Assembly: GCA_001931905.2 (NCBI GenBank) | Contig: MSJI02000666.1 | Span: forward strand, 124,001-188,000 | Reading direction: 5' to 3' | Length of the DNA stretch: 64,000 nucleotides | Origin: Cladosporium sp. IMV 00045 | Taxonomy: Eukaryota > Ascomycota > Dothideomycetes > Cladosporiales > Cladosporiaceae | Part shown: positions 1 to 11,744 of the stretch, piece by piece | Layout: each line of letters opens with the position of its first letter | Numbering within the stretch: the first letter of the stretch is position 1 | Made by a program: the position numbers and the translations under genes | The notes under the pieces: generated by a model | Databases searched by the model: none | What the model was told of the DNA's origin: nothing | What the model saw: only the letters and a program-made list of their open reading frames with translations

Positions 1-2807
1 TTGAAACTTGGCTCGTGACAAGGCGCTCCAAGATGGACTCGGCGAAGAGGTAGTGTGTCTCACTGGCTCCATCGGCGGCGGCTTTGGCGCCAGCAGCTTC
101 TGCAAAACCGAAAATCTTCCTTGGGTCGGTCCAGTCCAGAAGCATGTTACCGACGACGCTCAGCTTGACCATGCCATCCTCTTCCTCCTCGACGTCAGCT
201 ACTTCTTCAAGGAAAGCTTCTCTGACATTTGCCAGCTTGGCAATCACTGGGCAGGCGACAGTCACCATGCGAGTGGCGTTGTCTGCTCTGGAATGACAAT
301 ACACGGGTAGGAAGTAACTAAGGCTCTGGCGAAGCTGGGCATTCTCGGCAGTGTCTGGGTCGAAGTACGCCACTACCAGTTGCTTCAAGAGATCGGTATC
401 TGTGATCAAGCGGCTAAGCATGGCCTTCGAAAGAGCGGTAGCACCAGTCGATTGCACCGCGGGGTCACCAGACTTGATCGATTTTGAAAAGGTTTTCAAA
501 ATTGGTCTGATGAGCGGGTTCTCTTCCTCTTCATTGGCAGGTTCGGCGAGAAGTGTCGGGTGCGTGATGATGATATCTGTGATGATTTGAAGCGCAATCG
601 TTTGCAATGCAGGGTGACCTTTGAGGAAACAGTGCAAGAACAGCGTAAGGTTCTCTTCTGCCAAATTCTGTTCTTGCGTTAGTGTGTTTTCTAGTGAGTG
701 CAAGAGTTTCTTTGGTGACTGACCTTTCCAAGCACACAGCATAGACCCAGGCAGACCAAGCCTCTCTCGCGGATTGGCGCCTCTTGACTTCTCACAGCAG
801 GCACAACAAGGTTGTTCAACATCGTCACCAGGTGCACATTCTCCTCGAGGTCACACTGGACATTCTGGAGCATGCACTGTGCAATGTGCAAGCACTTCAT
901 GTTGACCATGATCTCTCGAACTGCCTTGTCTTCGTCGGCCTCCTCTGAGTCCTCGTCGGTGGGTTTCTTCGACTTCTTCTTTTTCTGCTGGGGTGTACCG
1001 TCCTCGCCATCGACTTGAGAAGTGGCAGAGTGGAAGGAGTCTTCGGTGCTGTCCGGCTCCTCTTCTTCCTCGTCTCCCATGATCGTGTCATGAACTTCTG
1101 CGACTGCCTCAAGCACAATTCCGCAGAACTCGCGCTCTCCCTTTGCATCCTCGCCACACACGAGACGGAGGACCTCAACCACCATCCTCGTTGATTCTTC
1201 GGGCAGCTCAGGCAGCGCCAGAGCTTCACGCATCAGGCCAAACATCTTGCGGCGGCCGACCTCATCGGAATAATCAAAAGTCAAAGCCATGTGCAGCATC
1301 TGCTCGACAATAAACTCGCGCTGCACAGAATCCTCATCGGCCTCTTCATCTTGCTCGGTCGCTGCCTCTCGGATGGTCTCAATAAGCTTGTTCAACTCGC
1401 GCTCAAGCAAGAACCCGAACTTGGTCACTTCGGGAAGCTTCTCCTCGACGAGTACATCCAAAGCTCTAGGGCCAGTGTAGCCATCTTCCTTGCCCGAAGT
1501 TCTGCAGAAGTCGTTGAAAGTGCGTGCAACAAAAGCGAGTTCGGGTGTGAGATCCTCCCAGAAAGAGTCGGGAAAGCTAACGTAGTCGACGTAGTCCGGC
1601 CTTCCCTCCCAGAAGTGCTTCATAGCAATCTGCGCGATGCCATTCTCGCCGCCGGAATTGATGATGTCAATGCGCTCGAGGAGCTCGAGGAGGGCATCCA
1701 GCGAGGGGTCCGCGGCTTGGTTGTTCTGCTGGGCCTGTACGCCATCTTCATTCTCAGCAGCCTGATCCGCAGGAAGCGCCGCGCAGTCCTCGATCCATCG
1801 CTCTCTAAAAAGACGCGCTGTTGCTTCCCTCACCTTCTCATCACGATCTCGCAAGCCCCAACGGAGTAGCTTCTCACGATGAGTCAAGCTGAGATGTCTA
1901 AAGTCGCCCAGTGCGGGCAACAAACGTGCATAAAGCGCTCTGCGAGTCGCGCCATCCAAATCGCGCGCGCGCTCCAAGAGATACGGTAGCACCTCCTTGG
2001 TCAACGGGAGATTGAGCAGTAAATTCCTGCGCACTTCCGCGGCAGGGTCGTTCTGCAGGATGTCCAGCAGCTTCACGAGAACGCCATGACCACTCTCATT
2101 ATCCGAGTCACTGTCTTCATCTTGCTCATCGTCTTCCACTTCGGCCGCAAGGCGTCCAAGACCGTAGACAGCCTGTAACCGGACCGGTGCCTCCTTGTCG
2201 TGAATCCTCTTCAGAAGATTGAGTCTCAAATGGTGGAAGAGGTTGTCGTCCAGTGAGTCCAAGCTATTGATAATGTGGCTCGTCATCTGAGTAGTGCGAA
2301 ACCGGATCGTCTTGTCTTTGACCTGCAGCAGAGGGAGAAGCGTGCTCAAAAGCTTGGTCGTGAGTCTGCTAGTAGGCGTTTCTGGCACACTCGTCTCCTC
2401 TGGGTCATCATCGCTGAGCAGCTCGTTGTCCTTCTGGCTAGCAGCATTGAGAAAGGTTCCGAGGAATCGCACGACTCTATCACCCGCAGATTCTGACTTC
2501 TTCACAGGCATCATACGCAGTGTACATCGCACGAACTCGTTGTTGAAATCCTCCTCTTCAAACTCCTCATCTTGTTTGCCTGCCTTTTGATTGATGGGTT
2601 CGTAGCAGCAGGCCTCTGGAATTTCCGCAAGCTGATCACACATTTTCTGTGCCCTGCGGTGGACTTCTGCGAGTCGGCAAACACGGCGCAAACTGCGCGT
2701 CTGAGGCTTGTATCGGCACCCTCATCAGGGACATCTGTGGAAGGGGAGCTGTTGCGGGCAGAGGTTCTGGTCGAACGAGCGCCGCCACGAGCGACACGCC
2801 CAGGCAT
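1..2807 (-). CDS. Condensin complex subunit 3 (CAP-G/Ycg1), C-terminus cut by window edge, one apparent frameshift
   Basis: HEAT-repeat kleisin-binding subunit of condensin, which compacts mitotic chromosomes in the nucleus. The start at 2807 (MPGRVARGG) leads into the family N-terminal block (FADSQKSTAGHRK). HEAT-like repeats follow (VRLQAVYGLGRLA, VRRNLLLNLPLT), with acidic linkers, and the C-terminal Cnd3 block (RERGLVCLGLCCVLGK). An intron at 668-723 (GTCAGT donor, CACTAAC branch, AACAG acceptor) joins VLGK to NLAEENLTLFLHCF. The frame then stays open to base 1, so the extreme C-terminus lies outside the window. The frame changes near 2611-2622: SLRKFQ is in one frame and EACCYEPIN in the next. 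One extra G in the CCAGAGG run would restore a continuous protein. Family assignment is firm. Whether the shift is a real mutation or a sequence error is open. Confidence 0.9.
668..723 (-). other. Intron in the condensin CAP-G gene
   Basis: 56-nt intron. The donor GTCAGT follows an AAG codon, CACTAAC serves as branch site and AACAG as acceptor. Removal keeps phase 0 and joins two conserved blocks of the family, LCCVLGK and NLAEENLTLF. Confidence 0.8.
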
Positions 2808-3709
2808 CGTTGTGAGCTGACTATGTGTGTTTTTCGAGTAATCGTGGTCGCGTGTCGGTCATTTGTCGTGTAGTCGTCGAAAATCGCTAAGTCGTCTGAA
2901 GTTGTCGCGGCCAGATTGTGATGTTGACGAAGCGCGTAAACAAAGCGGAGATTGACTTTGCAAAGCCCGCTGATAAGATCAAACAAACCCAACCCTAACC
3001 CTTCTCCATGTCCTACAGCACGAAATCACTTTAAGTTGCCATTCGTTGATCAGCAATGGGTCAACTGTAATATGATGGCCGCCTTTCATCTCATAGCAAG
3101 ACCATTGAAAGTAGGTCAAGTCAAGGCTGGTACATCTACATTGCTAATCATCCATATCTTCAAGGCTCCCCAGCAAAACACACCCTCACTATCGTCTCTC
3201 AACGCACCTGTTGCAAGAGTCTGATAATTCAACGACACATTCTCGAGAAAAACAAGACATAGAATTCAATTGATCTGCTCTCGCAGAAGCAGCCTTCACC
3301 TCATGCTAAGCTCGAGGTCCTACGCAAAGCGAAATCAAAATCGACAAAAAGCTGCATTCCATGCATCACGGCCGCACTCAATCAGCACCGTCAGGAGCAC
3401 ATATGATTGATTGACCCTCATCACCGGCGATTTGAGCATGATTCATCCAGTGGGACATAGCATCTATCTCAAAAAGGGGACGGTTCAATACATGTACACA
3501 TGCATTTCAATGTTGTTGCATCACAGATTGCCCGTGCACCTTCCGACGTCATTCGCCAGCCTGGTCATCAATCCAGTCTGTTTGACGTCCGAGAAACACG
3601 AAACTCAGTCCCGTTCACGATCATAACCTGCACAATCTTCTGACAACTCTGCGGCATGCAATCTTCGCCTTCGATAATTAATTCGTAGTTTCACGCACAG
3701 TCATAGAAG
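2808..3709. promoter_or_regulatory. Divergent intergenic region between CAP-G and PhoD-like phosphatase
   Basis: About 900 nt between two divergent start codons. Open frames here are short and without family resemblance. It should hold both promoters, but I see no clear TATA box or repeat. Confidence 0.4.
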
Positions 3710-5840
3710 ATGCCCACGAGCGACTTCAATCATGTTGCGCAGTGGATCACTACCATTAGCTCCACGGGCTTACGCGCATGTGCCTTTGTCTTCCTAAGAT
3801 GGGTAAGCACCTAGACTGCAGTAGTCGGAGCTTCGTGATGCTTGATTTGGTTCGCTAACGACCTATCTGATAGATACCTGGTCACGTTAGTACAAGACCT
3901 TCTCTTCCTGGAAAACGATACACCACTGACAAACACAGCCCTTTCCGCCACTCATCTACACATTCATCGCAGCATACATCCCGGCGTTCACCTATAACCT
4001 GACATACACTCAATCTTACGACATAATCTCAGATGACATCGATATCGTTACCCGAGAGATCAACGATGAAGATGCCGCCCAAGATATTGACCCTCGCTAT
4101 GCGAACGGCGAGGCTGCCGAGAAACCCGGCGCGGAACTGGACGTCCAAGAAACACTCGTAGTCAACGAGCGAGGTCCAGAAGCGCTCAAGACTCTGGTGA
4201 CCGGACTTCCCAGCCCTACAAGCTTGTTCTGGACGACTCTGACGTTCTTGATCAATATCTCCCTGGTCTTTATGACAGTCGACCTTGTCTACCGTGGTAT
4301 GGCTTTCTACCCTGCTCGTGACCTTTCAATGGCTCGGGTGGGATATGTGTCGGACCACGAGGCCAGGGTGTTGGTCCGTGAAGCAGATGCCAAACAATAC
4401 CCAATCTCTGCTTATTACAGGAACGTAGATCCTCCTTTAGCTGATGGCGTGCCTACCGATACTGCGTGGAAGACTTCAGGCAAGATCGACTGGCTGGATG
4501 ATAGCACCGACTATACGGGAACCTTCACGCTTTCGAGTCTGAAGCCTGACACGAAGTATCAATGGGCTGTGTCGAGCAATCACACTGGTCACTTCACAAC
4601 CGCACCCAGGGCTGGCCATATTTCTGACAGGACCGGCGGATTGTTCACATTCGTCCATTCGTCATGCCTCAAGAACAACTTCCCATACGTGCCTTTCAGA
4701 CACCCACTCAGCAACACAGGCCTGAAGCACTTGTCCCAAGCCATAAAAGGCTTGCAAGCGCAATTCATGGTGTTCTTGGGAGACTTCATCTACATCGACG
4801 TGCCTCGCCGACTCGGCTCTACATTCGAAGACTATAGGCAAGAGTATCGCCGCGTGTATGCCAGCCCAGACTGGGAAGATGCGACGAAGAACCTACCCTG
4901 GATCCACGTCTACGACGACCACGAAGTCGCCAACGACTGGGACGGCAACACCACCGGCGTCTTCGGAGCCGCATACGATCCCTACGCACACTACCACACC
5001 TCCGTAAACCCGCCTTCTGTCAGACCCCAGGAAAGCTGGTTCTCTTTCACGCAAGGACCCGCAACATTCTTCATGCTCGACACGCGCCGCTACCGCTCCC
5101 CCAACGACAACACAAACGGCTCCGACCCCGTCACCGGCGAACCCACCAAAACCATGCTAGGCGACGCCCAACTCGCCGACCTCCTCGCCTGGCTCAAACA
5201 GCCCGAACCCTCCGGCGTCCGCTGGAAAATCCTCATCAGCTCCATCCCCTTCACGAAGAACTGGTGGTTCGGCGCGCAAGACACCTGGCGCGGCTACCTG
5301 GGCGAACGCCAAATCATCCTCGAAGCAATGTGGGACGTGGGCCTGCGCAGCGACGGCATCGGCGTGATAATCCTGTCGGGCGACCGGCACGAATTCGCCG
5401 CCACGGCCTTCCCACCCCCCCCCGAGGGGAAGGAAGAAATCGTTGGTCTCGCCTCCCACCCCGCGGTGGAAAACCCCTTCCGGCCCAAAGACACCGACCA
5501 CCTTGGCCACCTCCCCGTGCAAACGAAGCGCAAGCGCTGGCCCCTCAGTGCCACCGTGCACGAGTTCTCCGCCTCGCCGCTGAACATGTTCTACCTTCCC
5601 ATCCGGACTTACAGCGAGTCTTCCACCTCGAGCGAATACGTCTCGGACGTCTGCATCAAGTACCTCCCAGACGGGAACAGCAAGTTCGGCGCGGTGGAGA
5701 TTTCCAGCCCGAAGACGAGCGAGCAGAGTTTGCTGCATTACCGCTTGTTCGTGGACGGTGAGGAGGCGTGGAGTCATACCGTTACCACACCGCCGGCTGT
5801 GGGCGGTGGTGGGAGGAGTAAGGATGCGATTTGGGGGTGA
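3710..5840 (+). CDS. Membrane-anchored PhoD-like metallophosphatase
   Basis: Predicted phosphatase of the PhoD/alkaline phosphatase D superfamily, 668 aa from three exons: 3710-3802, 3874-3885 and 3939-5840. Introns have GTAAGC and GTTAGT donors, GCTAAC and CACTGAC branch sites and TAG/CAG acceptors, all in phase 0. The middle exon is only 12 nt and reads IPGH. Two hydrophobic segments lie near residues 36-55 and 130-150, so the enzyme is probably membrane bound with the catalytic part on one side. Metal-site motifs are GDFIY (about residue 315), YDDHE (about 361) and SGDRHE (about 516). Substrate is unknown; family members act on phosphodiesters or phosphomonoesters. The large antisense open frame over the 3' half reflects the GC-rich codon usage. 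Confidence 0.9.
3874..3885 (+). other. 12-nt micro-exon of the PhoD-like gene
   Basis: Sits between two consensus introns (3803-3873 and 3886-3938). It encodes four residues, IPGH, that bridge FLRW and PFPPLIY in phase 0. Skipping it would also keep the frame, so only cDNA can confirm it. Confidence 0.6.
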
Positions 5841-7422
5841 TGGTGCAAGATGAGAGCTGGATTGCGTTTTTTGCGACTTAATGTCGAGAGCTGGAGAGGA
5901 TAGATACCTTAGATAATATCGCGCTGCAGTCATCAAAGCTTCAGCCGAAGATCTGGATCCCATTGGACTTGTCCAGAGCTCTTATCAGGCCGGCGAGCTT
6001 CTCACATGCACAAGAGCAGACCGGAGTAACAGTTCACATGTAATATTGACACGTGCTCGTCGCACAAAGCCGCACATGCAGGTATAGCTTCAATAAATCC
6101 GCGCGCAGCCTTGTCACTCCCTGCAGAAACAATCGAGCGGGGAGAGTCTCTTGTATACGTCAATTCTCTCCATTGAACTCCTCGACTGTTCGCTATGTGG
6201 ATGCTTGAACGGGAATCGCACCATCTCAACCGTATAGGATTGGGGCGATAGAAGCAAACGTCCACTTGTACGCAAGCAGGCTGCAGCAGCAACATCCTTC
6301 ATCGCAGCTTTCAGGACTCTTATAACTTATCAACCTCACCAAAGCTCATGAGAGTCTCGAACGCCTTGTTTCCGAAGTGCATTCGGTACCATGCATGGCG
6401 TTCTGTCAAAAAGTCTTGCATATACTAAAGTAGCTGCTACACAGCAGCATGTCATTATAGCGTACATGTGCTTGCTTGTGCATGTATTTTTGATGTTGGG
6501 AAACTTCCCTGAACGATATCGCTGTTGTTTGTTGTTGTCTCGCCCTATGTTGTTGAGCATGTGATATCGAGGCCAAAACCCTAAGCGCTTGCGCTAACCG
6601 GGGCTATTTCTTTTCCCCCCGCCACCTCCATCGGAGACGTGCCGTTGTCGGTATGCCGCGGTTGGAACGGGAGGATTTGAAGGGTTGTACAGGGAAGTAT
6701 CTGTCGGGGCATCAGGATTCTCGCCTACCTATGATCGAATGTCAGGGAGAGTCGCACCCTTGTTCTACTGTTACTCAGCCGCGCGTTATTTTCAACAATG
6801 GCTAAGATTGATTGTTCACAAGACTCGAAACAGCAAGTGGGGTTGTCTCCGGCTCTGGATGAAAAAGAAAGCGTCCGCTCGCTAAGTGGCACGTGCGATC
6901 CGCCCTCTCTCAATATGAGATGAGTTTCTTTGCCAACTCTGGAATCGTCGATAGCGAGCGATCCGGCCAGCCGTCGAGGGCTGCCGGTTCAGTAGTCGCA
7001 ATCAATTCTTTGCTTGTTTTCTTTCTGCCCTGGTTGTATGCAAAGCCTGCTTTTTCTGCACTTCACCAATTCTCCATCCTCCTTCTGCTACTTGCTGCTG
7101 CTGCGCGTCCGTCCTGTCACGCGACACTGGTTCTGCCGCATAAACCTTCTTTTTCTCGCCACACCACTCGCACTTCCATTGCCTTCAAGGGTTGTCTCGC
7201 CTTGCCGGACCTGCTACCTGCCTGCTGCGTGTTTAATACCAAAAGCTGCTTACTCACCTCACACCTCACAACTCACCTCACCTACCTACCTTATCATCTC
7301 ACGGCTTGCATTCACCCTGCATCCGTACCCATTCCCATCCCTTCCCCTCCAATCCCCATCCATCCTCTCTCCTCCCTCCTCTCTATCCGTGATAGCGACA
7401 CGCACCGCAGCTAGCACGCCAT
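5841..7422 (+). promoter_or_regulatory. Intergenic region and pyrimidine-rich leader of the SLC43-like gene
   Basis: About 1.6 kb with no recognisable gene. The last ~170 nt before the start at 7423 are strongly C/T-rich with many CACCTCACCT-like steps, as expected for the core promoter and 5' leader of an active fungal gene. Short open frames here look random. Confidence 0.4.
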
Positions 7423-9303
7423 ATGTCCCTCATCCAGCGCGTCACGTCCAACGATGGCCACGATCGCGAGTCGCAATACGGCGGCACCGTCAGGTCCGTC
7501 CGCCGGGTCATTTCATACGATGCCTTCCACCCGGCCGAAGAGGCGCCTGAGCAGGTCCATCATGCTCACCATCCCCTTCACACCGTGACTGCGTACAAGG
7601 TGCCCATGGCGAAGCGTTTAGGTACGTAGAATCTTTTCTTATTTTTGTTCTTTTTCGAAATGCTGTTTTCCTGGGATGCGGTTTCATTGACGATCTTTTT
7701 CCTTCACAGCTCAGGTTATTTTCACGGTATTGGCTTGCTGGTTGGCTTCGGGAATTGTCTTTGGTTTCGCGGCACTGAAGCCGGTTTTGGTGGATGTTGG
7801 TGTTTATCGGGAACTTTGCACGGAGGAGGAATTGGTCGAGGGGGTTGATGTCTGCTATGAGCAAGACTTGAGGTGCGTTCTTGCCAGATTTCGTCCAAGA
7901 ATCGTCGCCGTATGTGAGACTGACCATCCTGCAGACTCAACTTCTTCTTTGCCATCGCATCAACCACCTGCAATGTCTCTGCGCTTCCCGTAGGAACCAT
8001 CCTGGACAGGTATGGCCCGCGAGTGTGCGCCGTGCTGGGCAGCTTCTTCCTCGCGGCCGGCGCGCTGCTCATGGGCTATGCGTTCCAGATCCCCGAATTC
8101 GACGGTTTCGTTGCTGCCAATGTGATGTTTGCGTTGGGAGGCACATTTGTCTTCCTCCCATCCTTCCAGATCGCCAACGCCTTCCCCAAGTATTCCGGCA
8201 CGATCGTCGCCACGGTCACCGGCGCGTTCGACGCTTCGGCCGCCGTCTTCCTCTTCTACCGCCTCGCGTACCAGAGCTCGGGCGGCTCCTTCACCCCGCA
8301 GAAGTTCTTCTTCGGCTACCTCGTGGTGCCGGTGCTGATCCTCATCGCGCAGTTCACCATCATGAGCCCGGACAACTACAAGTCCGTGCCCCAGCTGGAG
8401 CGGAAGCTGGAGAAGGCCGAGGACGTCTACGGCGACGTGCACTCCTCAGACGATGACCTCAGCGACGCCGAAGTCAGACGCCTGCGCAAAGGCCGCCGCG
8501 AACACCGCGAGTCCAAAATCGCAGAGCTCGACAAACTCCTCGGTGACAGAGAAGTGCGTGCCCACCGCGAGGAGCAGGAACAGACGCGCCACGAAACGTC
8601 TGGCGTCTGGGGCGCTCTGCACGGCAAGACGGCCGTGGAGCAGATGCTGACGCCCTGGTTTATCCTCATGACCGGCCTGACCGTCCTCCAAATGCTGCGC
8701 ATGAATTACTTCATCGCCACCATCCGCGCGCAGTACGAATACATGCTCGGCAGCGAAGCGACGTCCATCCAAATCAACACCTTCTTCGACATCGCGATGC
8801 CCCTGTTCGGCGTGCTCGCCACCCCCGTCATCGGTATCCTACTCGACAGCGTCAGCACGGCAGTCCTGCTCGCCATCTTGGTCGCATTCATCGGCGCCAT
8901 CGGCATTTTCGGCTGCCTCCCCTTCCTCTGGGCGGGCTACATTAACGTCATCCTCTTCTGCCTGCTGCGCCCCCTCTACTACTCCGCCATGAGCGACTAC
9001 GCAGTCAAAGTCTTCGGGCACGCGACGTTCGGCCGCGTCTACGGCACGATCATCTGCTTCAGCGGGCTGGTCAATCTGGTGCAGCCGGCGATCGACGCCA
9101 TGAGCCACGACGTCTTCCACAACAACCCGACGCCGGTGAATATTTTCCTCGCGGGTCTGGCGACTGTGATCGGTGCGGTGTTGGTTCTTTACGTCGCCGT
9201 GCAGGGCCGGAGGGTTATGAAGGAGCATGCGGTCGAGGATGCTGAGAACCAGAGTATTCTTGAGTCCATCAGGGAGGATGAGTCGGAGTATGGCACGTTC
9301 TGA
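7423..9303 (+). CDS. Major facilitator transporter, SLC43/Fmp42-like
   Basis: Multi-pass transporter, 576 aa, from exons 7423-7621, 7710-7872 and 7935-9303, with GTACGT and GTGCGT donors and CACAG/CTGCAG acceptors. After a hydrophilic N-terminus the first helix starts at QVIFTVLACWLASGIVFG. The family block LNFFFAIASTTCNVSALP and the MFS loop-2-type motif GTILDRYGPRVCAVLG follow. A long charged cytoplasmic loop (about 8420-8620, SSDDDLSDAEVRRLRKGRR) separates the two six-helix halves, and a short acidic tail ends in EYGTF. Homologues include human SLC43 amino-acid transporters and yeast Fmp42. The substrate here is not known; amino-acid export or uptake is inferred from the family only. Confidence 0.88.
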
Positions 9304-10346
9304 GGCTTTGCTTGACTGGCGTTTCTAGCGAGTTTGTCCTGCCTTTTGCTTGTCTTGCGCCGTCTGCTTTTTGTCGTTGATTTTACAACTGTCGCGTTTC
9401 AAGCGTGTTGTCTTCTTGGAGATTTATGCTTCCTATCTTCTCGACTCATCTTTTGCCAGGCACAGCGTGTTTCGAGCGATGTGTGCTGTTTTTCATCAGT
9501 CGTAATCTTTAAATAATCATACAATCGAACCAAAAACAAAAACAAAAGAATCAAAACTCAAAACAGATTTATGATAATAAAGAACCGTGACTCCGAGATT
9601 GTGAAGAGATGAAGAGCCGTGGAGAGGACACTAATAATACTATATATGATCTCAGGGTGGTTGCACGTCTTGCGAGCAGCAAATGGCGTGCTCGCCTCGT
9701 CTTTGGGCGTTGATGGTCTGGGCTCGCTTGTGAAGGCGCTCGGAAGCGAGGAGTAATAGTGCGATTTCCGTCTTCTGATCAGAATGGCATGTCGCTTGTG
9801 GTATATTTGTTCTTTTCTCAGTAACTGAGCACGTGGCCATGTCATTTTCTCCGACGACTCCAGGAACTGCATGGGTGCTGCATGAAGGATTTGGCGATGC
9901 GATCTCGTCACATGCTCGCGTGCATGAAGTATCGCTGTATTGGTGAAGTTCGATGTGGCTTCGATTGGTTGATCGTTTTAGTCGCTCTCGAATTTTTGTT
10001 CCCAAGTATTGACAATTACTTTACATATATCCTACGGCAATAGCATCTTCCAACATGAGAAAACGATCGACATATCGCAACGACCGACAACGGGGGATCT
10101 AGGGAAGGTTCGCTGGGGAAAAGTGTGGGTCGTCTTTTTGCGCGAAGGGAACCGGAATGTGGAGGTTGCTTTGCTTCGCTCTTTAAAGCACACGACTCGA
10201 TTCTTTCGAAAGATTTGGATTATGTCACCGGGCGAGATTGAACTTCACGTTGGAAATCAGGACCAGAAAGTGGTATTCGGACGTGGATTCAGGAGCATAG
10301 AAAAACTACGGGAGACTTGCCATCGCAAACACAAAAAATCATCATC
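9304..10346. other. Intergenic region, no gene seen
   Basis: 3' flank of the transporter and upstream flank of the F-box-like gene. It contains AT-rich stretches around 9510-9650 with no coding resemblance. Open frames on either strand do not match any family I know. Confidence 0.35.
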
Positions 10347-11063
10347 ATGGACACCACAACCCCAATCCTCCCACCCGCGCAACAAGTCTTCGCCATCCCC
10401 GAGCTCCTCGAATGGATCCTCATCCACCTCAGCCACAGCACACCCCTACCAAGCCTACAACTCTACGTGCTCCAAAGGCTCAACCGCACATTCGATTCAA
10501 CCATAAAACGTTCCCTCCGATTGCAAGAACGCATGCAACAAACGCACATCGCCGAATCAGACCCCTACGTGCACGGCGAAGACCTCGCGCCCATCCGATG
10601 GCTATCTGCTCGTTTGCCGAATACGATCCCACCTATAAAAACAATCGACGCTTTCTGGCCAAACCACATCGGCGCGACGCTACAGACTCTCTCCATCGAC
10701 GTACCATCAGCAGGCCAGCCTCGACCCAACGAAAATGCCATCTCAGCCTTCAAAAACGCAACAGAAAACGGCACAACGCCACCCTGGCGAGAAATGAAAC
10801 TCGCCAGCCTCCCCCTAACCGGCGAGATTTTCCTGGACGTGCAACTGAACGACTCACCCCAATGCAGACTCACAGACGGACGGGAGAGTTCCATCACGCG
10901 CTTGCAGATCACGGCCGAGACGCTGGGGGAGCTGTTCGATGTTGTGGAAGAAATCCGCGCGAGGTCGCCGGAGGAGCATATTGGTTGGGAGAAGAGGCCG
11001 AAGATGGGGGTGGTCAATCCGCCGAATGTTAGGGAGATCTTCATTATGGAGGAATTGTTTTAG
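10347..11063 (+). CDS. F-box-like domain protein, hypothetical
   Basis: Intronless frame of about 238 aa. The first ATG in the frame is at 10347 (MDTTTPILPPA); codons upstream lack an ATG. The segment QQVFAIPELLEWILIHL, then LQLYVLQRLNRTF, matches the degenerate F-box-like pattern common in dothideomycete proteins (an ELLE-IL-HL helix followed by a QRVNRTF helix). The rest has no recognisable repeats. Such proteins may be SCF ubiquitin-ligase adaptors, but many fungal members are uncharacterised and substrate domains are not visible here. Codon use is ordinary. Function is inferred from a short motif, so moderate confidence. Confidence 0.6.
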   Translation: MDTTTPILPPAQQVFAIPELLEWILIHLSHSTPLPSLQLYVLQRLNRTFDSTIKRSLRLQERMQQTHIAESDPYVHGEDLAPIRWLSARLPNTIPPIKTIDAFWPNHIGATLQTLSIDVPSAGQPRPNENAISAFKNATENGTTPPWREMKLASLPLTGEIFLDVQLNDSPQCRLTDGRESSITRLQITAETLGELFDVVEEIRARSPEEHIGWEKRPKMGVVNPPNVREIFIMEELF

Positions 11064-11220
11064 GGAATGGCGAGAAGAGAGGGAGGGTGGTACTTGTTTC
11101 AAGTCTGGTTCGAAGGCTGCATTTCATTTAAGGCAGGAAAAATGGAGTGGGTGGCGAAACCCAACTCCACCCCTCACCAAACCCCCTCAAACACCCCTCA
11201 TATACCATCCTTCCTAACCG

Positions 11221-11744
11221 TCAACTCCCCCGGCCGATATCCCTCAACATCCTCAAATTGATCGTACACCTCTCTTCCTGGCCGAAAACCTCCCTCGAAA
11301 CCCAAGTCAAATCGCAGCCCAAACTCGACCCGCACAATTTGCAGAACCAGTGTGGATTCTTGCGCGAACCAGTTCGGTATTCGGAGCGGTGTTCCTGTGT
11401 TGAGCACAGGAAGGTCGCAAGACACTCAGGTGCCACCAAGAAGAGCAACATACAAGCCCCTGCGTAAAATTCACATTCTTCATCAACGGATGCACCGAAA
11501 TCTGACCCTTACGCTCGCAATGCGTGCACTCGCACTCGATGGCCGTGTAGATTCCCTTGCCCTCTGCCTGGGACTCAAGGAGCGGTGGGGAGAGGGTCAT
11601 GGTGAATTGGATGGCGGCGCAGTGGCATGACAGAGGGTAGGTGGCCCAGACGCCGGTGGAGGGGGGCCAGGGTGGAGTGCAAGGTGGGGGGTTATGGGGA
11701 GTGCCGGTGGAGGGAGGGTCGGCGGGAGGGGCTGCGGTGGACAT
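11221..11744 (-). CDS. GFA/CENP-V domain zinc protein
   Basis: 154-aa protein from exons 11744-11454 and 11394-11221; the 59-nt intron has a GTATGT donor and CACAG acceptor in phase 0. A proline-rich N-terminus is followed by the glutathione-dependent formaldehyde-activating (GFA)-type fold. Zinc-ligand motifs are CHCAAIQF, CECTHCERKG and, in exon 2, HWFCKLCGSSLG. The last is only in frame when the intron is removed, which supports the model. Members bind structural zinc; some are S-hydroxymethylglutathione synthases, others have no known activity. At 154 aa it is a single-domain member. It reads toward the F-box-like gene (convergent). Confidence 0.82.

Noticed and set aside
691..737. Read-through of the CAP-G frame to a stop at 691
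   Set aside because: A consensus 56-nt intron (668-723) restores the conserved NLAEENLTLF block, so this is not a premature stop.
5157..5963. 268-codon minus-strand frame over the PhoD-like gene
   Set aside because: Antisense to the 3' half of a clear phosphatase gene; no family resemblance, and explained by GC-rich third positions.
6570..6580. AAACCCTAA, telomere-like
   Set aside because: A single partial unit, not an array; chance occurrence.
11198..11425. Separate 75-codon minus-strand frame next to the GFA gene
   Set aside because: The neighbouring frame carries the zinc motif HWFCKLCGSS and joins exon 1 by a phase-0 intron; this one is a shadow.
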